This document shows positions 1 through 8,183 of a DNA stretch of 23,258 bases, piece by piece (position 1 is the first letter of the stretch; every line of letters begins with the position of its first letter). The notes under the pieces are model-generated. The model worked only from the letters and a program-made list of their open reading frames with translations. It did no database searches and was not told the DNA's origin. This DNA is from a virus, in IMG/VR virus record IMGVR_UViG_3300045258_000176, positions 1 to 23,258 of that record; one strand, given 5' to 3'. The position numbers were made by a program, and so were the translations under genes.

Positions 1-239
1 GGGTACGTCTTGAAGCTGTTGGCGGTGTGCGGGATGCAGTACTGGAACTTGCAGCCCAGCGACCACGTTGTCGGGGTGCCGGCCACTGACATCACAGCGA
101 CCATGAACGTGACGACATCGAACTCGGTGCCGGGCTCCATCTGGTTGGTCGGCTGGAACCGCGGGATCGGTGAGTCCGACCCCATGACGAATCCTGCAGC
201 GTCAGACGGCAGGAGCTGCTGACCGAACTGGGTACTCAT
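1..239 (-). CDS. Partial gene of unknown function in the tail gene cluster (N-terminal 79 residues)
   Basis: The minus-strand frame opens with ATG at 239-237 and runs off the window edge without a stop. The visible N-terminus begins MSTQFGQQLLPSDAAGFVMG and continues with a stretch rich in Pro, Thr and Val. There is no signal peptide or membrane segment, and I do not recognise a domain. The start overlaps the stop of the upstream gene as ATGA (239-236), and no Shine-Dalgarno sequence is visible, so translation probably depends on coupling to the upstream gene. Being last in a run of tail and adsorption genes, it is most likely another virion or tail component, but that rests on context alone. 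Confidence 0.7.
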   Translation of the reverse strand, partial: MSTQFGQQLLPSDAAGFVMGSDSPIPRFQPTNQMEPGTEFDVVTFMVAVMSVAGTPTTWSLGCKFQYCIPHTANSFKTY

Positions 240-1174
240 GCCGGCACGTCGTTCTGGGTGACACAGATCCCGGCGAAGATGGCCACCGCTGGGTAGGTCG
301 TCGAGTGCTGCCGGGCGACCGCCAGCCCGCAGTTGAACCCGCCGCGGAAGTCACGGGTCCGGTTCTGAGCGATCTCATCAGGGGTAGACCCCTGCAGCTG
401 GTAGAGAGCGCAAGCTCCGGTCGCCGGTGTCAGGTACGACATGTCGGCGTGGAAGTGGTTCATCTGCACCTCGTAGTAGGCGCCGAGCCCGCCGTTGGCG
501 CCGCGGTCGAACGTCAAGCGCATGTAGTTGACGTTCATCTTCTCTTCGTTCTCACCGGTCGCCGTGTTCGCTGAACCGGAGACGGTCTTGACGCCACCAC
601 CGATGGACGGAGGCAAGTTGGCCGGGTCGTACCCCGGCGGGAGCCCGGTGTTGAACTCCAAGATCGGGTCCTGCGACAACGTCCAGTCAGGATCTGATCG
701 GTCGGCGTAGTACAGCACCGGGAAATTGCGTGACGTGTTGTCGTGGCGCTGCATGTCGAACATGATCGAGAAGGTGCTCCACGACGGATACGAGTTGATC
801 TGCCCACCGGAGCGGACGGCGACGTACGCCGACAGCGACACGATCGATGACTCCGACGTCCCGTAGGACCCCATCCGGCGGAACGCCCCACACGAGTTGA
901 GGTTGCCAGCGGCGTCGGTGGCCTCATAGGGCTTCTCGGCGGTCGACATCATCAGGCCACGGGACCCGATCGAGTTCTCCGACGACAACGACACCCCGAG
1001 GCGTTGCGCCCCGGCAGTGAAGTGGGTGGCCCAGCCATCGTGGCCCTGGGAGAAGTCAGAGGCGTACACCACCCGGCCACGGCTCTTCAGACGCCCACCC
1101 TCATCGGACAGGATGTCGAAGTCGGTGTGCTTCGGTCGCAGCGGTGTCGCTCCGAAGATCTGCTGGAACGCCAT
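236..1174 (-). CDS. Putative minor tail / adsorption protein, beta-sandwich-like, 312 aa
   Basis: This is a complete gene with ATG at 1174 and TGA at 236. A purine-rich GAAGGGA lies about nine bases upstream of the start. The protein starts MAFQQIFGATPLRPKHTDFD and then carries a long Ser/Gly/Tyr-rich region containing DFSQGHDGW, SFSIMFDMQRHDN and YMRLTFDRGANGGLG. These alternating hydrophobic strands look like the beta-sandwich (concanavalin/LamG-like) folds used in phage minor tail proteins. The opening resembles actinophage minor tail proteins I have seen (FKQIFG followed by DFD), possibly the DUF6772 type, but that is recollection rather than a search result. It lies in the fibre and tailspike gene run, so a role in adsorption or tail-tip decoration is inferred. 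Confidence 0.75.
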   Translation of the reverse strand: MAFQQIFGATPLRPKHTDFDILSDEGGRLKSRGRVVYASDFSQGHDGWATHFTAGAQRLGVSLSSENSIGSRGLMMSTAEKPYEATDAAGNLNSCGAFRRMGSYGTSESSIVSLSAYVAVRSGGQINSYPSWSTFSIMFDMQRHDNTSRNFPVLYYADRSDPDWTLSQDPILEFNTGLPPGYDPANLPPSIGGGVKTVSGSANTATGENEEKMNVNYMRLTFDRGANGGLGAYYEVQMNHFHADMSYLTPATGACALYQLQGSTPDEIAQNRTRDFRGGFNCGLAVARQHSTTYPAVAIFAGICVTQNDVPA

Positions 1175-1678
1175 CTAGAAGGTCCCTTCGTAGAGGATCA
1201 GGCCGCCGTCGGCGGTCGGCTGCATCCAGTAGTTGACCCCGGACCCGACCGGCGGAGTCGGCTGAGTACGGGAGCACACGAAGTTCCCACCTCCCGCCTC
1301 ACGCATCGCTGCGAGCGCCGTCTGCGACGGTCCACCATCGGCGCGGGCGGCGGTCAGCTTGATCGGGCGTCCAGCACCGTCGGTCACCGCTGTCACGGTG
1401 TCGTCACCGATGCTGTAGGTGCCGATGATGGAATCGTTGATGGCGTTGATCGCCGTCTGTGACGGGCCACCGTCGGCCCGGGCCGCAGTCAGCTTGAGCG
1501 GCCGGCCAGAGTCATCGCTGATCGTCGTCACGGTGTCGTCCGTGATCGAGTACGTCCCATAGGTGACGCCAGTGCCGATAGGCCCTTGAATGCCCTGAGG
1601 ACCCTGAGGACCCTGCTCTCCAACGAGGATCGTCTCCCACACACTGGTGGTGGGGTTCTTCTGCTTGATGACGGTCAT
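1175..1678 (-). CDS. Tail-associated protein with collagen-like stretch and tandem 45-residue repeat, 167 aa
   Basis: ATG at 1678 is preceded by a GAGG ribosome-binding site and overlaps the upstream stop (ATGA, 1678-1675). TAG at 1175 directly abuts the next start at 1174. Residues 20-37 form a short collagen-like run of Gly-X-Y triplets (GEQGPQGPQGIQGPIG). Residues 41-85 and 86-130 are two adjacent copies of one 45-residue unit with the shared core KLTAARADGGPSQTA and the shared beginning GTYSI.DDTVT. The C-terminus (NYWMQPTADGGLILYEGTF) resembles the closing strands of short phage fibre proteins. Collagen-like triplets in phage fibres usually mediate trimerisation, so a small trimeric fibre or fibre-associated protein is the likely role. 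This is family knowledge plus context, not a proven function. Confidence 0.8.
   Translation of the reverse strand: MTVIKQKNPTTSVWETILVGEQGPQGPQGIQGPIGTGVTYGTYSITDDTVTTISDDSGRPLKLTAARADGGPSQTAINAINDSIIGTYSIGDDTVTAVTDGAGRPIKLTAARADGGPSQTALAAMREAGGGNFVCSRTQPTPPVGSGVNYWMQPTADGGLILYEGTF
1289..1558 (-). repeat. Two tandem 135-nt coding repeats
   Basis: The blocks at 1424-1558 and 1289-1423 encode residues 41-85 and 86-130 of the 167-residue protein. They align without gaps at protein level and share most bases, for example the segments encoding KLTAARADGGPSQTA. This looks like an in-frame duplication of one module in a fibre protein. Confidence 0.85.
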
Positions 1679-2442
1679 GGCACCCTCGGTTGGATGATCG
1701 TGTTGCCGGCGGTCACTGTCGATGTAACGAGCCCACCGACAGCTGCTGTGAACTGACTGGAGATGTTAGCGTTGGCGTCGTCCTCGCTCAGGTCGAGCAC
1801 GGTGGTGCCGGCGATGCCGTTCTTCAGGATCACCCGGTAGATCCTCCCGGTGTATGGGTTCGCCGATCCAGTGGTGACGTCACCAACCTGCCAGCGGGTG
1901 GTGACAGCTGGATTGAACGCTGCGCCGACAGGAGTCAGCGTGCGGGTGGTGCCGAGCTGCGTCCAGGTGCCGGGGACCGTCGGACTGTCAGCAGCGGTGT
2001 AGAAGGTGACGAGAGCGGTGGAGGCGACGTAGGTGGTGCGCACCCAGCCGGGAGTGCTGCCGGTGAACGGCACGACGACCGAACTGAGGTTGGTGCCGGT
2101 CTGCAGCGAGATGCCATCGACCGACGCCACGAACGCCAAGAACCCATCGAGTCGGATGCGGAAGGTGAACGACCGGACGCCCGAAGCGCCGTATCGACTC
2201 AGGAACGCTGCGTAGTTGGCGTTCGACCCGGCCGCCCAACCGGTAGGCGCCGCCCGAACCATGATGTCGATGTCGCCCGGCGACGCCACCGGTGTGGCGG
2301 ACAGGTAGTTGAGGCCCACACCGGGGAACACCAGCTTGGCGGCGAGCGGCGTCGACGTCCACACCGTCGTGGCTCCGGCGCAGACCTTCACCAAGGGTGT
2401 AGATCCGGCGGCGATCTTGGGGAGGGTGTTCAGTACAGGCAT
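1675..2442 (-). CDS. Putative LamG-like tail/adsorption protein, 255 aa
   Basis: The frame is open back to about 2700, but the natural start is ATG at 2442, which forms a TGATG overlap with the tailspike stop. The extra upstream residues are Arg/His-rich shadow sequence. No Shine-Dalgarno is visible, consistent with translational coupling. After a Val/Thr/Pro-rich N-terminus (residues 1-50), residues about 55-215 form a jelly-roll-like domain with strands such as SFTFRIRLDGFLAF and PGWVRTTYVAS. The same domain type, including GT.WTQLGTT, occurs near the C-terminus of the adjacent tailspike (residues about 1109-1265), so the two are probably paralogous carbohydrate-binding or structural modules. 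Residues 212-220 (GTTVLDLSE) close the domain. The likely role is a minor tail or receptor-binding accessory protein. Confidence 0.8.
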   Translation of the reverse strand: MPVLNTLPKIAAGSTPLVKVCAGATTVWTSTPLAAKLVFPGVGLNYLSATPVASPGDIDIMVRAAPTGWAAGSNANYAAFLSRYGASGVRSFTFRIRLDGFLAFVASVDGISLQTGTNLSSVVVPFTGSTPGWVRTTYVASTALVTFYTAADSPTVPGTWTQLGTTRTLTPVGAAFNPAVTTRWQVGDVTTGSANPYTGRIYRVILKNGIAGTTVLDLSEDDANANISSQFTAAVGGLVTSTVTAGNTIIQPRVP

Positions 2443-5400
2443 CAGCCGGTGATCGCATAGAGGGTGTTGGGGTCCTTGGTGACGATGGCGTCGTACTGGA
2501 CCTGGGTGCCGGTCCACATCAGCCACGCCGTCGCCAGGGTCGAGCCGAGCCCGAGATTCTGCATCGCTACTGCAGCGGACACAGCGGTCGGCTTGGCGAT
2601 CGGCGTGGTGCCGTAGAACCCTGCCGTGTACCCGGTGTGAGCGAGTGACCCCTTGATCCCCAGTGGCCCGCCGAATGACGCTGATCCGTTGAGCGTCCAC
2701 ACCTTGCCGTAGATGTCCTTGTAGGACGGTGTCGGGATCGAGGGGTCGTAGACACAGACCTCGGTGCCGCCGACAACGCCGGCTGCACCGATGCCGGAAC
2801 GCACCGACAGGTTCGAGGCGCGCCCGGCGAACCGCTGCTGCGTACCGTTGGTGATGCCCGACAGAGTGACCGCAACGCCGGTGGCGGCCCGTGTGACAGC
2901 CCCGGCAGTGGTGATGGTGGTACCCAGCTGGGTCCAGGTGGTGCCGTCGGGAGATGTCCAGAACCGCACGTCGTTGCCGCTCGCACCGTTGTCGACGTCA
3001 TGGGTGAACGCCACCCACAACCAGTCACCGTCGTTGACGACCACAGAGGCGGTCGACGTCTTGCTGGCGGTGGCGGTGCCATCGACCGAGTAGGTGAGCG
3101 TCAGGGCACCAACCGTGCTGAGGCTGAACGACCAGTTCCGCAGGTTGCCGGTCGGCATGTACTGCGAGACGATGGTCTGGGTGGCCGCCGGCGTCCAGTC
3201 AGCAGCGGCGACCCGGGCCACGACACAAAGGTCACCGGTGATGGCTGGCGAGGTAGCGGCACTGATGCCGACGTAGTCGTTGGTGACACCGGAGAAGGAC
3301 ACCCAGGTGGGGCCGGTGGACAGGCCGCCGGCCGTGAGGGCTGTGCCCTGGTTGAGGTCAGGCAGCCCGGCGTTGCCGACCATCACCAGGCGAGTGATGT
3401 TCTGGATCCCAAGGACACCGGCGCCGAAGCGGGAGTTGCCGGTGACGACGACATCCTCGATCGTGGCGCCGCCGGCGGGCTGGTCGACGGACAGCAGGTA
3501 GTTCAGCGCACTGGGGGAGGTGTTGCCACTGATGGTGATCGCCTTGGCGATACCGGAGGTCGGGATGATCCGCACACCGTTGCCGTTGATCGAGCACCCG
3601 CTGATACAGATGCCGAAGGTGCCGGTGAAGTCAGTGCCAGTGTTCTCGATGACGATCTGGTCGATGTTGTTGGAGTACATCGTCACACCGGTGATATTGG
3701 CGTTCTGGCAGTCCTTCATGTAGATGCCGTAGCGGGTGCCGGACGACTGCAGGCTGGCGCTGTCGGAGAACCCACCGACCATCGAGAAGTACCCGTTGCG
3801 GTTCAGGTAGATGTTGGCGATCCCTGATCCCTGGGCGCGGGCGTTGACCAGCTGCCAGGACGCAGTCGAGTCGGAGTACAGGCCGTAGTCGCGCCCGGCG
3901 GTCTGGGTGTGGATCATCCAGTTATCACTGCAGCCGGTGGATCGCACACCGATGCGGCCCGATCCGATGTAGCACCGCTCGATGTAGGTGGCGGCCGAGC
4001 TGGCGAGCAGGTCGACGCCGACATCGAAGGAGAGGATGTAACAGTCAGCGATGATCTGGTCAATGACCTTGTCGATCGAGATGCCGACAGACGTGGTCGC
4101 CGTGCCCAGGGTGCCGTTGTACGTGAGCCTGATGCCTTCGATGTGCCCACGGCAGTTGTTGATCTGCGTCGCCGGGGCGATGCGGATGCAGACGCCTTCA
4201 CCGGTGTAGCGGATGTTGGTGCCAGTGATCGATGTTGTGTACGGGTTGTTGCCGACTCCCTGCCACACCGTGTACGGGGACTTGTTGATTGTCGCTGCCA
4301 CCACGTAGCGGCCAGCCGGGAAGTAGAGAACCCCGCCTGTGGCGATAGCGTTGTCGGCGGCCTGGATCGCAGCGGTGTCGTCAGTGGTGCCGTCACCCTT
4401 GGCGCCGTAGTCCTTGACGTTGATCGAGCCGTTCGTCGTCCCGGGTGGGCCCTGAGCGCTTTCCAGCAGAGACGTTCCGAGACCGAGAGCTTCAAGAGCG
4501 GTCTTCGGCGATACCCCCGTCGGCCGGAGAGCCGGAGCGGTCCCGAAGAACCCCAGCTTGGCGCCACCGTGGGACACACCGCCATCGCCGGCGTAGCTGA
4601 TGTCCTCGACGTTGATCCGACCGTCGTTGGTGGCCTGCGTGACCAGGACCTGAGCCGACGTGGTGATGGCGCCGGCCATGCGCCCGGAGATGCGCACGTC
4701 GCTGATGTGCTCGTTCGAAGAGATCCCGAGGTGCACGAACTCAGCGGCCGAAGCGTACGGGCTGTGGATCGTGATCCGCGACGACGGTGTGCCCGGAGCC
4801 ACGGTGCCGCGCATCCTGAAGGCAGAGTTGTTGATGTTGTAGAACTTGTCGCCATCAACGACGATGTCGGTCGTCGTCCCGAGACCACCGGTCACGCTGT
4901 GCGGGGAGATGTAGATGCCGTTCTTGCCGGCCAGCTGGCTGGAGCCGTCCCACACGTTGTCGACGAACGTGGCCGACGTGTTGTAGTTGCCCTGGAACAA
5001 GGCGCCGTGGCCGGTGAACCCCATGAAGTGGTTGTCGGCGAAGTACGCCCGCACCAACGGCGCCGAGCAGTAGATGCCGTCGTCAGCCGACGTGGACCCG
5101 GGCTTGCCGATCCGCCGGAACGTGGCGCCGATCACGGTCAAGTCGGTGCCGCCGGGGCCGTTGCCGCCGTTCCAGGTGATGAAGTCGTCACCGACGTTCA
5201 GACCTCGCCCGTAGTTGGGAGCATGCGAGCCGATCTCGGAGCACTCGAAGTAGCCACCGAGGACGGAGATCTTGCGCCCCCGGAGCGAGAGACCATCGTT
5301 ACCGCCCATCGACTGACAGTCATTGAAGATGACGCTCTCGCACCCGGCGTGGGTGCCCATCGAACCGGTGTAGCTCTCGATCGAGATGAACCCGTTGACC

Positions 5401-6563
5401 GAGATGTCACGGGAGATCGGCACCGAGAACCCGCCGTTGACATCGAGCCCGTGCCGGCACCGCTTCGACTGGCCGCCGTTGACCGACACCATCTCACCGG
5501 AGATCGAGATGCCGTACCCGGTGTCACCCTGCAGGTTGCCGCAGTTGTACACGTAGCAGTTGTCGACCGTCCCGAACCGCACGTGGCGCAGGTCGATGCC
5601 GCCCCACTCCGCCGTCTCGACCGTCAAATCACTGATCCTGAAGTTGTCGACACAGAAGAGCGCCAGGCCGGAGCGGGTGCCGGAGTAGTCGAAGGAGGCG
5701 GGATCGAAGTAGATCTTGCCGCCCTTCCAGGTGCAGTTCTTGAGCTGGGTGTACTTGGTGAAGTCCTTGGACGTCGCCGCCGTGTACGAGTCGCGCAGCG
5801 GGCGGCCCAAGGTGAGCACGTTGCCGGAGATCCCAGTGACCTCGATGTACTCGCTGTGGCAGTACCCCGCACGCTCATCGGTCCAGACATCGGTCGACCA
5901 CAACCCGAGTAGGTCACCGACGTTGATCCCGGCGACAGAGGTCATCGTGATCGTCTCGGAATCAGCCGGTGCGTTGGCGGCCAAGTGGACGTTGGAGAGC
6001 GTGACGAAGGAACCGAGGAACCGGAACGCCGGGTGTGTGTTCGGTGACACTGCCGAGGCGTCGAGGATCGCCGCCGGGTCCATCTCGATGTTGACGTTGC
6101 TGGCGCGGACCTGGATCTCGGTCGTGATCCGGTACCGGCCGGGAGGGAAGTAGACGGTGCCGCCTGCGACACCAACAGCGTTGATGGCGTCCTGGATGGC
6201 CTTGTTGTCGGTCGTCGTGCCGTCGCCCTTGGCGCCGAAGTCGCGCACGTCCTTGTAGGGGAGCGGCTGGGTGAGCACGACCGTCGAGGCGCCGGTGATC
6301 GTGGTGTCGGCCCACAGCTGATCGTCGTCGGCCGGCGGGGTCGAACCGATGAGGATGCCGGGCGGACCGGGCATGGTCCCGGCGCCCTCGACGGTGGTGT
6401 CGGCCCACAGGATGGTGGTGTCGTCGGGAGGCGTGGCCTGGATGACGATGCCGGCGGCCTCGTCGATCAGGCCCTCCAACTCCAGCAGGTAGTTGTTGAG
6501 GTCGGTGCCCCACGGGTCCTGCCCGATGTGGGGAGGATCGAGTTCGGTGGGGTCAGTGCTCAC
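2442..6563 (-). CDS. Giant tailspike with two pectate-lyase-type beta-helix modules, 1373 aa
   Basis: Translation begins at GTG 6563, with a strong AGGAGG five bases upstream, and overlaps the previous stop as GTGA. Residues 1-100 form an N-terminal region with a possible virion-attachment helix (residues 18-35, WGTDLNNYLLELEGLIDE) and two copies of a TPP.DD..LWADTT unit. A pectate_lyase_3-type parallel beta-helix starts near residue 103 with DFGAKGDGTTTDNKAIQDAI and runs to about 665. A short FFGTAPALRPTGVS cassette follows, then a second beta-helix begins near residue 715 with DYGAKGDGTTDDTAAIQ. Residues about 1109-1265 are LamG-like, and a second cassette (FYGTTPIAKPTAVS) sits at 1316-1329. 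In this family such beta-helices bind or cleave cell-surface polysaccharides. Catalytic residues cannot be assigned by eye, so enzymatic activity is unproven. The likely role is host adsorption at the tail tip. Confidence 0.93.
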   Translation of the reverse strand: MSTDPTELDPPHIGQDPWGTDLNNYLLELEGLIDEAAGIVIQATPPDDTTILWADTTVEGAGTMPGPPGILIGSTPPADDDQLWADTTITGASTVVLTQPLPYKDVRDFGAKGDGTTTDNKAIQDAINAVGVAGGTVYFPPGRYRITTEIQVRASNVNIEMDPAAILDASAVSPNTHPAFRFLGSFVTLSNVHLAANAPADSETITMTSVAGINVGDLLGLWSTDVWTDERAGYCHSEYIEVTGISGNVLTLGRPLRDSYTAATSKDFTKYTQLKNCTWKGGKIYFDPASFDYSGTRSGLALFCVDNFRISDLTVETAEWGGIDLRHVRFGTVDNCYVYNCGNLQGDTGYGISISGEMVSVNGGQSKRCRHGLDVNGGFSVPISRDISVNGFISIESYTGSMGTHAGCESVIFNDCQSMGGNDGLSLRGRKISVLGGYFECSEIGSHAPNYGRGLNVGDDFITWNGGNGPGGTDLTVIGATFRRIGKPGSTSADDGIYCSAPLVRAYFADNHFMGFTGHGALFQGNYNTSATFVDNVWDGSSQLAGKNGIYISPHSVTGGLGTTTDIVVDGDKFYNINNSAFRMRGTVAPGTPSSRITIHSPYASAAEFVHLGISSNEHISDVRISGRMAGAITTSAQVLVTQATNDGRINVEDISYAGDGGVSHGGAKLGFFGTAPALRPTGVSPKTALEALGLGTSLLESAQGPPGTTNGSINVKDYGAKGDGTTDDTAAIQAADNAIATGGVLYFPAGRYVVAATINKSPYTVWQGVGNNPYTTSITGTNIRYTGEGVCIRIAPATQINNCRGHIEGIRLTYNGTLGTATTSVGISIDKVIDQIIADCYILSFDVGVDLLASSAATYIERCYIGSGRIGVRSTGCSDNWMIHTQTAGRDYGLYSDSTASWQLVNARAQGSGIANIYLNRNGYFSMVGGFSDSASLQSSGTRYGIYMKDCQNANITGVTMYSNNIDQIVIENTGTDFTGTFGICISGCSINGNGVRIIPTSGIAKAITISGNTSPSALNYLLSVDQPAGGATIEDVVVTGNSRFGAGVLGIQNITRLVMVGNAGLPDLNQGTALTAGGLSTGPTWVSFSGVTNDYVGISAATSPAITGDLCVVARVAAADWTPAATQTIVSQYMPTGNLRNWSFSLSTVGALTLTYSVDGTATASKTSTASVVVNDGDWLWVAFTHDVDNGASGNDVRFWTSPDGTTWTQLGTTITTAGAVTRAATGVAVTLSGITNGTQQRFAGRASNLSVRSGIGAAGVVGGTEVCVYDPSIPTPSYKDIYGKVWTLNGSASFGGPLGIKGSLAHTGYTAGFYGTTPIAKPTAVSAAVAMQNLGLGSTLATAWLMWTGTQVQYDAIVTKDPNTLYAITG

Positions 6564-6895
6564 TGCGCCCTCCTCTGCTTGAGTAGGTCGTTGTGGGCGC
6601 TCTTGGCGGCGCGCCGGACGTGGGTCTTCATCTTCGCCGGCGTGATCCCGTGCATGACCTCGGTGTTGACCGTGCGGTAGAACGACCCGGTCTCGTCCTT
6701 CTCGTCGTGCGGACCGTGCGTGGTCCGCACCAACCAGTCACTACTGTTGACCTGCTCGGCCTGCGCCCGCACAGCGTGGGGCTCGTGCGCCTGGCGGTCA
6801 GTGAGGTTGACCTCGGCGAACACCCGAGCACGACCGGTGTTGTAGTCCTTGGACTGCTGCTCGTGGAGGTTGTCTTGGTCAGGGTGTCGAGGCAT
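6560..6895 (-). CDS. Small charged protein of unknown function, 111 aa
   Basis: The start is taken as ATG at 6895, which forms TGATG with the upstream stop. The frame is open further upstream, but that part is His/Gly-rich shadow sequence. The protein is hydrophilic and rich in His, Arg, Lys and Gln, beginning MPRHPDQDNLHEQQSKDYNT and ending AHNDLLKQRRAQ. The basic C-terminal half contains KMKTHVRRAAKSAHNDLLKQ. It has no signal peptide or membrane segment, and I recognise no family. It is wedged between two genes sharing an N-terminal attachment motif (the 147-residue protein and the tailspike), which suggests a tail accessory or chaperone role by context only. Confidence 0.7.
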   Translation of the reverse strand: MPRHPDQDNLHEQQSKDYNTGRARVFAEVNLTDRQAHEPHAVRAQAEQVNSSDWLVRTTHGPHDEKDETGSFYRTVNTEVMHGITPAKMKTHVRRAAKSAHNDLLKQRRAQ

Positions 6896-7338
6896 CACAC
6901 CACCAGTGCTACGAGGAAGGCGACGTTGATCTTGGCCTGGCCCGTGGTGGGCAACGTGCCGCTGCCCGACACCCACACCACCGGGATCTGAGCGTTGGTG
7001 GTACCGATGACTGACGGGCCAGTCACATCGAACCTGTGGATGATGGCGGCGTTGTCCCAGTCACTGATGCGGACCTTCGCCCCGATGGTGATGATCTGCA
7101 ACACCGGTGTACGGTCGGCACCGTCGACGTCGAGCTTGCGCAGGTCGATCAGCGTGGCCAGTGCCGGGTTGGCGTTGTTGAACCGCAGCTCGCCGGCGCC
7201 TGCTGGAGGGGCAGCGTTGCTGAACTTCCACGCATAGCTGTTGTAGACGTAGTCGGGCCTGGCCTCCAACTCCTCGATCCGCTCCTCCAAGCTCACCAGG
7301 TAGGCATTGAGGTGATCACCCCAGATGTCGGCGCTCAC
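6895..7338 (-). CDS. Putative short tail fibre/attachment protein, 147 aa
   Basis: GTG at 7338 is chosen as the start. It overlaps the upstream stop as GTGA and has GAGGA six bases upstream, whereas the longer open frame adds only Arg-rich shadow residues. Residues 6-23 (WGDHLNAYLVSLEERIEE) match the N-terminus of the tailspike at 10 of 18 positions and look like an amphipathic, possibly coiled-coil, attachment segment. Residues about 34-147 are beta-rich (VLQIITIGAKVRISDW, AQIPVVWVSGSG) and end with the hydrophobic tail KINVAFLVALVV. That arrangement of anchor then compact beta domain suits a short fibre or decorating protein docked to the same site as the tailspike. Function is inferred from the shared motif and position. 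Confidence 0.75.
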   Translation of the reverse strand: MSADIWGDHLNAYLVSLEERIEELEARPDYVYNSYAWKFSNAAPPAGAGELRFNNANPALATLIDLRKLDVDGADRTPVLQIITIGAKVRISDWDNAAIIHRFDVTGPSVIGTTNAQIPVVWVSGSGTLPTTGQAKINVAFLVALVV

Positions 7339-8183
7339 GGCTCGTCCTCGGGATGCCAGGCCTCGGGTGTCTCGGCGAACCCGGTGACCACCCGGGCCGG
7401 GATGAAGTCGTCGGGCGGCGTGGTCGGCAGGTTCGTCGGGTTGGGCGGAAAGAGCCTGGTCGGACGCGAGGCGTCGTCCCATTCACGGGACTTGTAGACG
7501 GGCACCAGGCGACCGGTGGTGCGGCTGATGCGGCGGAGGTGGAACATCTCGGCCTTGTCCAGGCCGACGCCCAGCATCGCTGCCTTGGACTTGTACTTGT
7601 TGACCAGTCCGTTGGGTGAGAAGAGGAGGTCTTCCAGCTGGTGGAAGCGCTGGGTCGCTGGCACCGACACGGCCTCGGGGGTGGAGATGTCGATGTCGCG
7701 GGAGAACTCGATCAGCTGCGACCACAGGGCCTCGACGGCGGAGCCGAGGGAGATGGCGTCGGCCTCGACGTCGGGTATGGCCGACAGCACGAAGTCGGGT
7801 CGGTGGTACTGATGTTCAGCGACGGTGTTCTCGACGAAGAACACGAGGTCCTCGTCGGTGACCCACGTGTAGTAGTAACCCTCGACGTTGACGTAGGAGC
7901 CGGCCGGGAACCCACCGGTGATCGGCGCCGAGATCCGCAGCAGACCGTTGCGCTCGTCGAGCTGGTAGCTGAACACGGTGCTGGACGCTGTGCCGTTGGG
8001 GCGCCCCTCGTACACCGTCGTGCCGGCAACAGCGGTGACGTAGAGCCCGGCCGGGGAGACGTTGGGGTGCGGCAGCTGGAACGTGCGCGACCCGTCCTGG
8101 CGCGACACGGTGGACTGGAAGAAGCGCTTGTGGTCACGCATGTACGTGCGGGACGTTCCCATCAGCGACTCGATGCTGGGCAT
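7335..8183 (-). CDS. Putative virion structural protein, unrecognised, 282 aa
   Basis: ATG at 8183 overlaps the preceding small gene's stop (TGATG) and has GGGAGG four bases upstream. The N-terminal half is beta-rich and aromatic (AGLYVTAVAGTTVYEG, GSYVNVEGYYYTWVTDEDL). The middle is helical and acidic (EADAISLGSAVEALWSQLIEFS). The C-terminal part carries basic helices (LEDLLFSPNGLVNKYKSKAAM) and a Pro-rich tail. There is no signal peptide or TM segment. The mixed beta and helical layout and its place between the collar protein and the tailspike would fit a neck, tail-tube or fibre-connector protein, but I do not recognise the family. Confidence 0.75.
   Translation of the reverse strand: MPSIESLMGTSRTYMRDHKRFFQSTVSRQDGSRTFQLPHPNVSPAGLYVTAVAGTTVYEGRPNGTASSTVFSYQLDERNGLLRISAPITGGFPAGSYVNVEGYYYTWVTDEDLVFFVENTVAEHQYHRPDFVLSAIPDVEADAISLGSAVEALWSQLIEFSRDIDISTPEAVSVPATQRFHQLEDLLFSPNGLVNKYKSKAAMLGVGLDKAEMFHLRRISRTTGRLVPVYKSREWDDASRPTRLFPPNPTNLPTTPPDDFIPARVVTGFAETPEAWHPEDEP

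Noticed and set aside
3909-5912. Long plus-strand open frame of 667 codons
   Set aside because: It lies entirely antisense to the tailspike and its Asp/Val/Arg/Gly-rich composition is typical of shadow frames in GC-rich DNA. The minus-strand frame has clear beta-helix motifs.
4411-7890. TTGACGT heptamers in coding DNA as further operator sites
   Set aside because: They are single half-sites explained by Val-Asn-Val or Lys-Asp codons on the minus strand, with no inverted partner at six bases.
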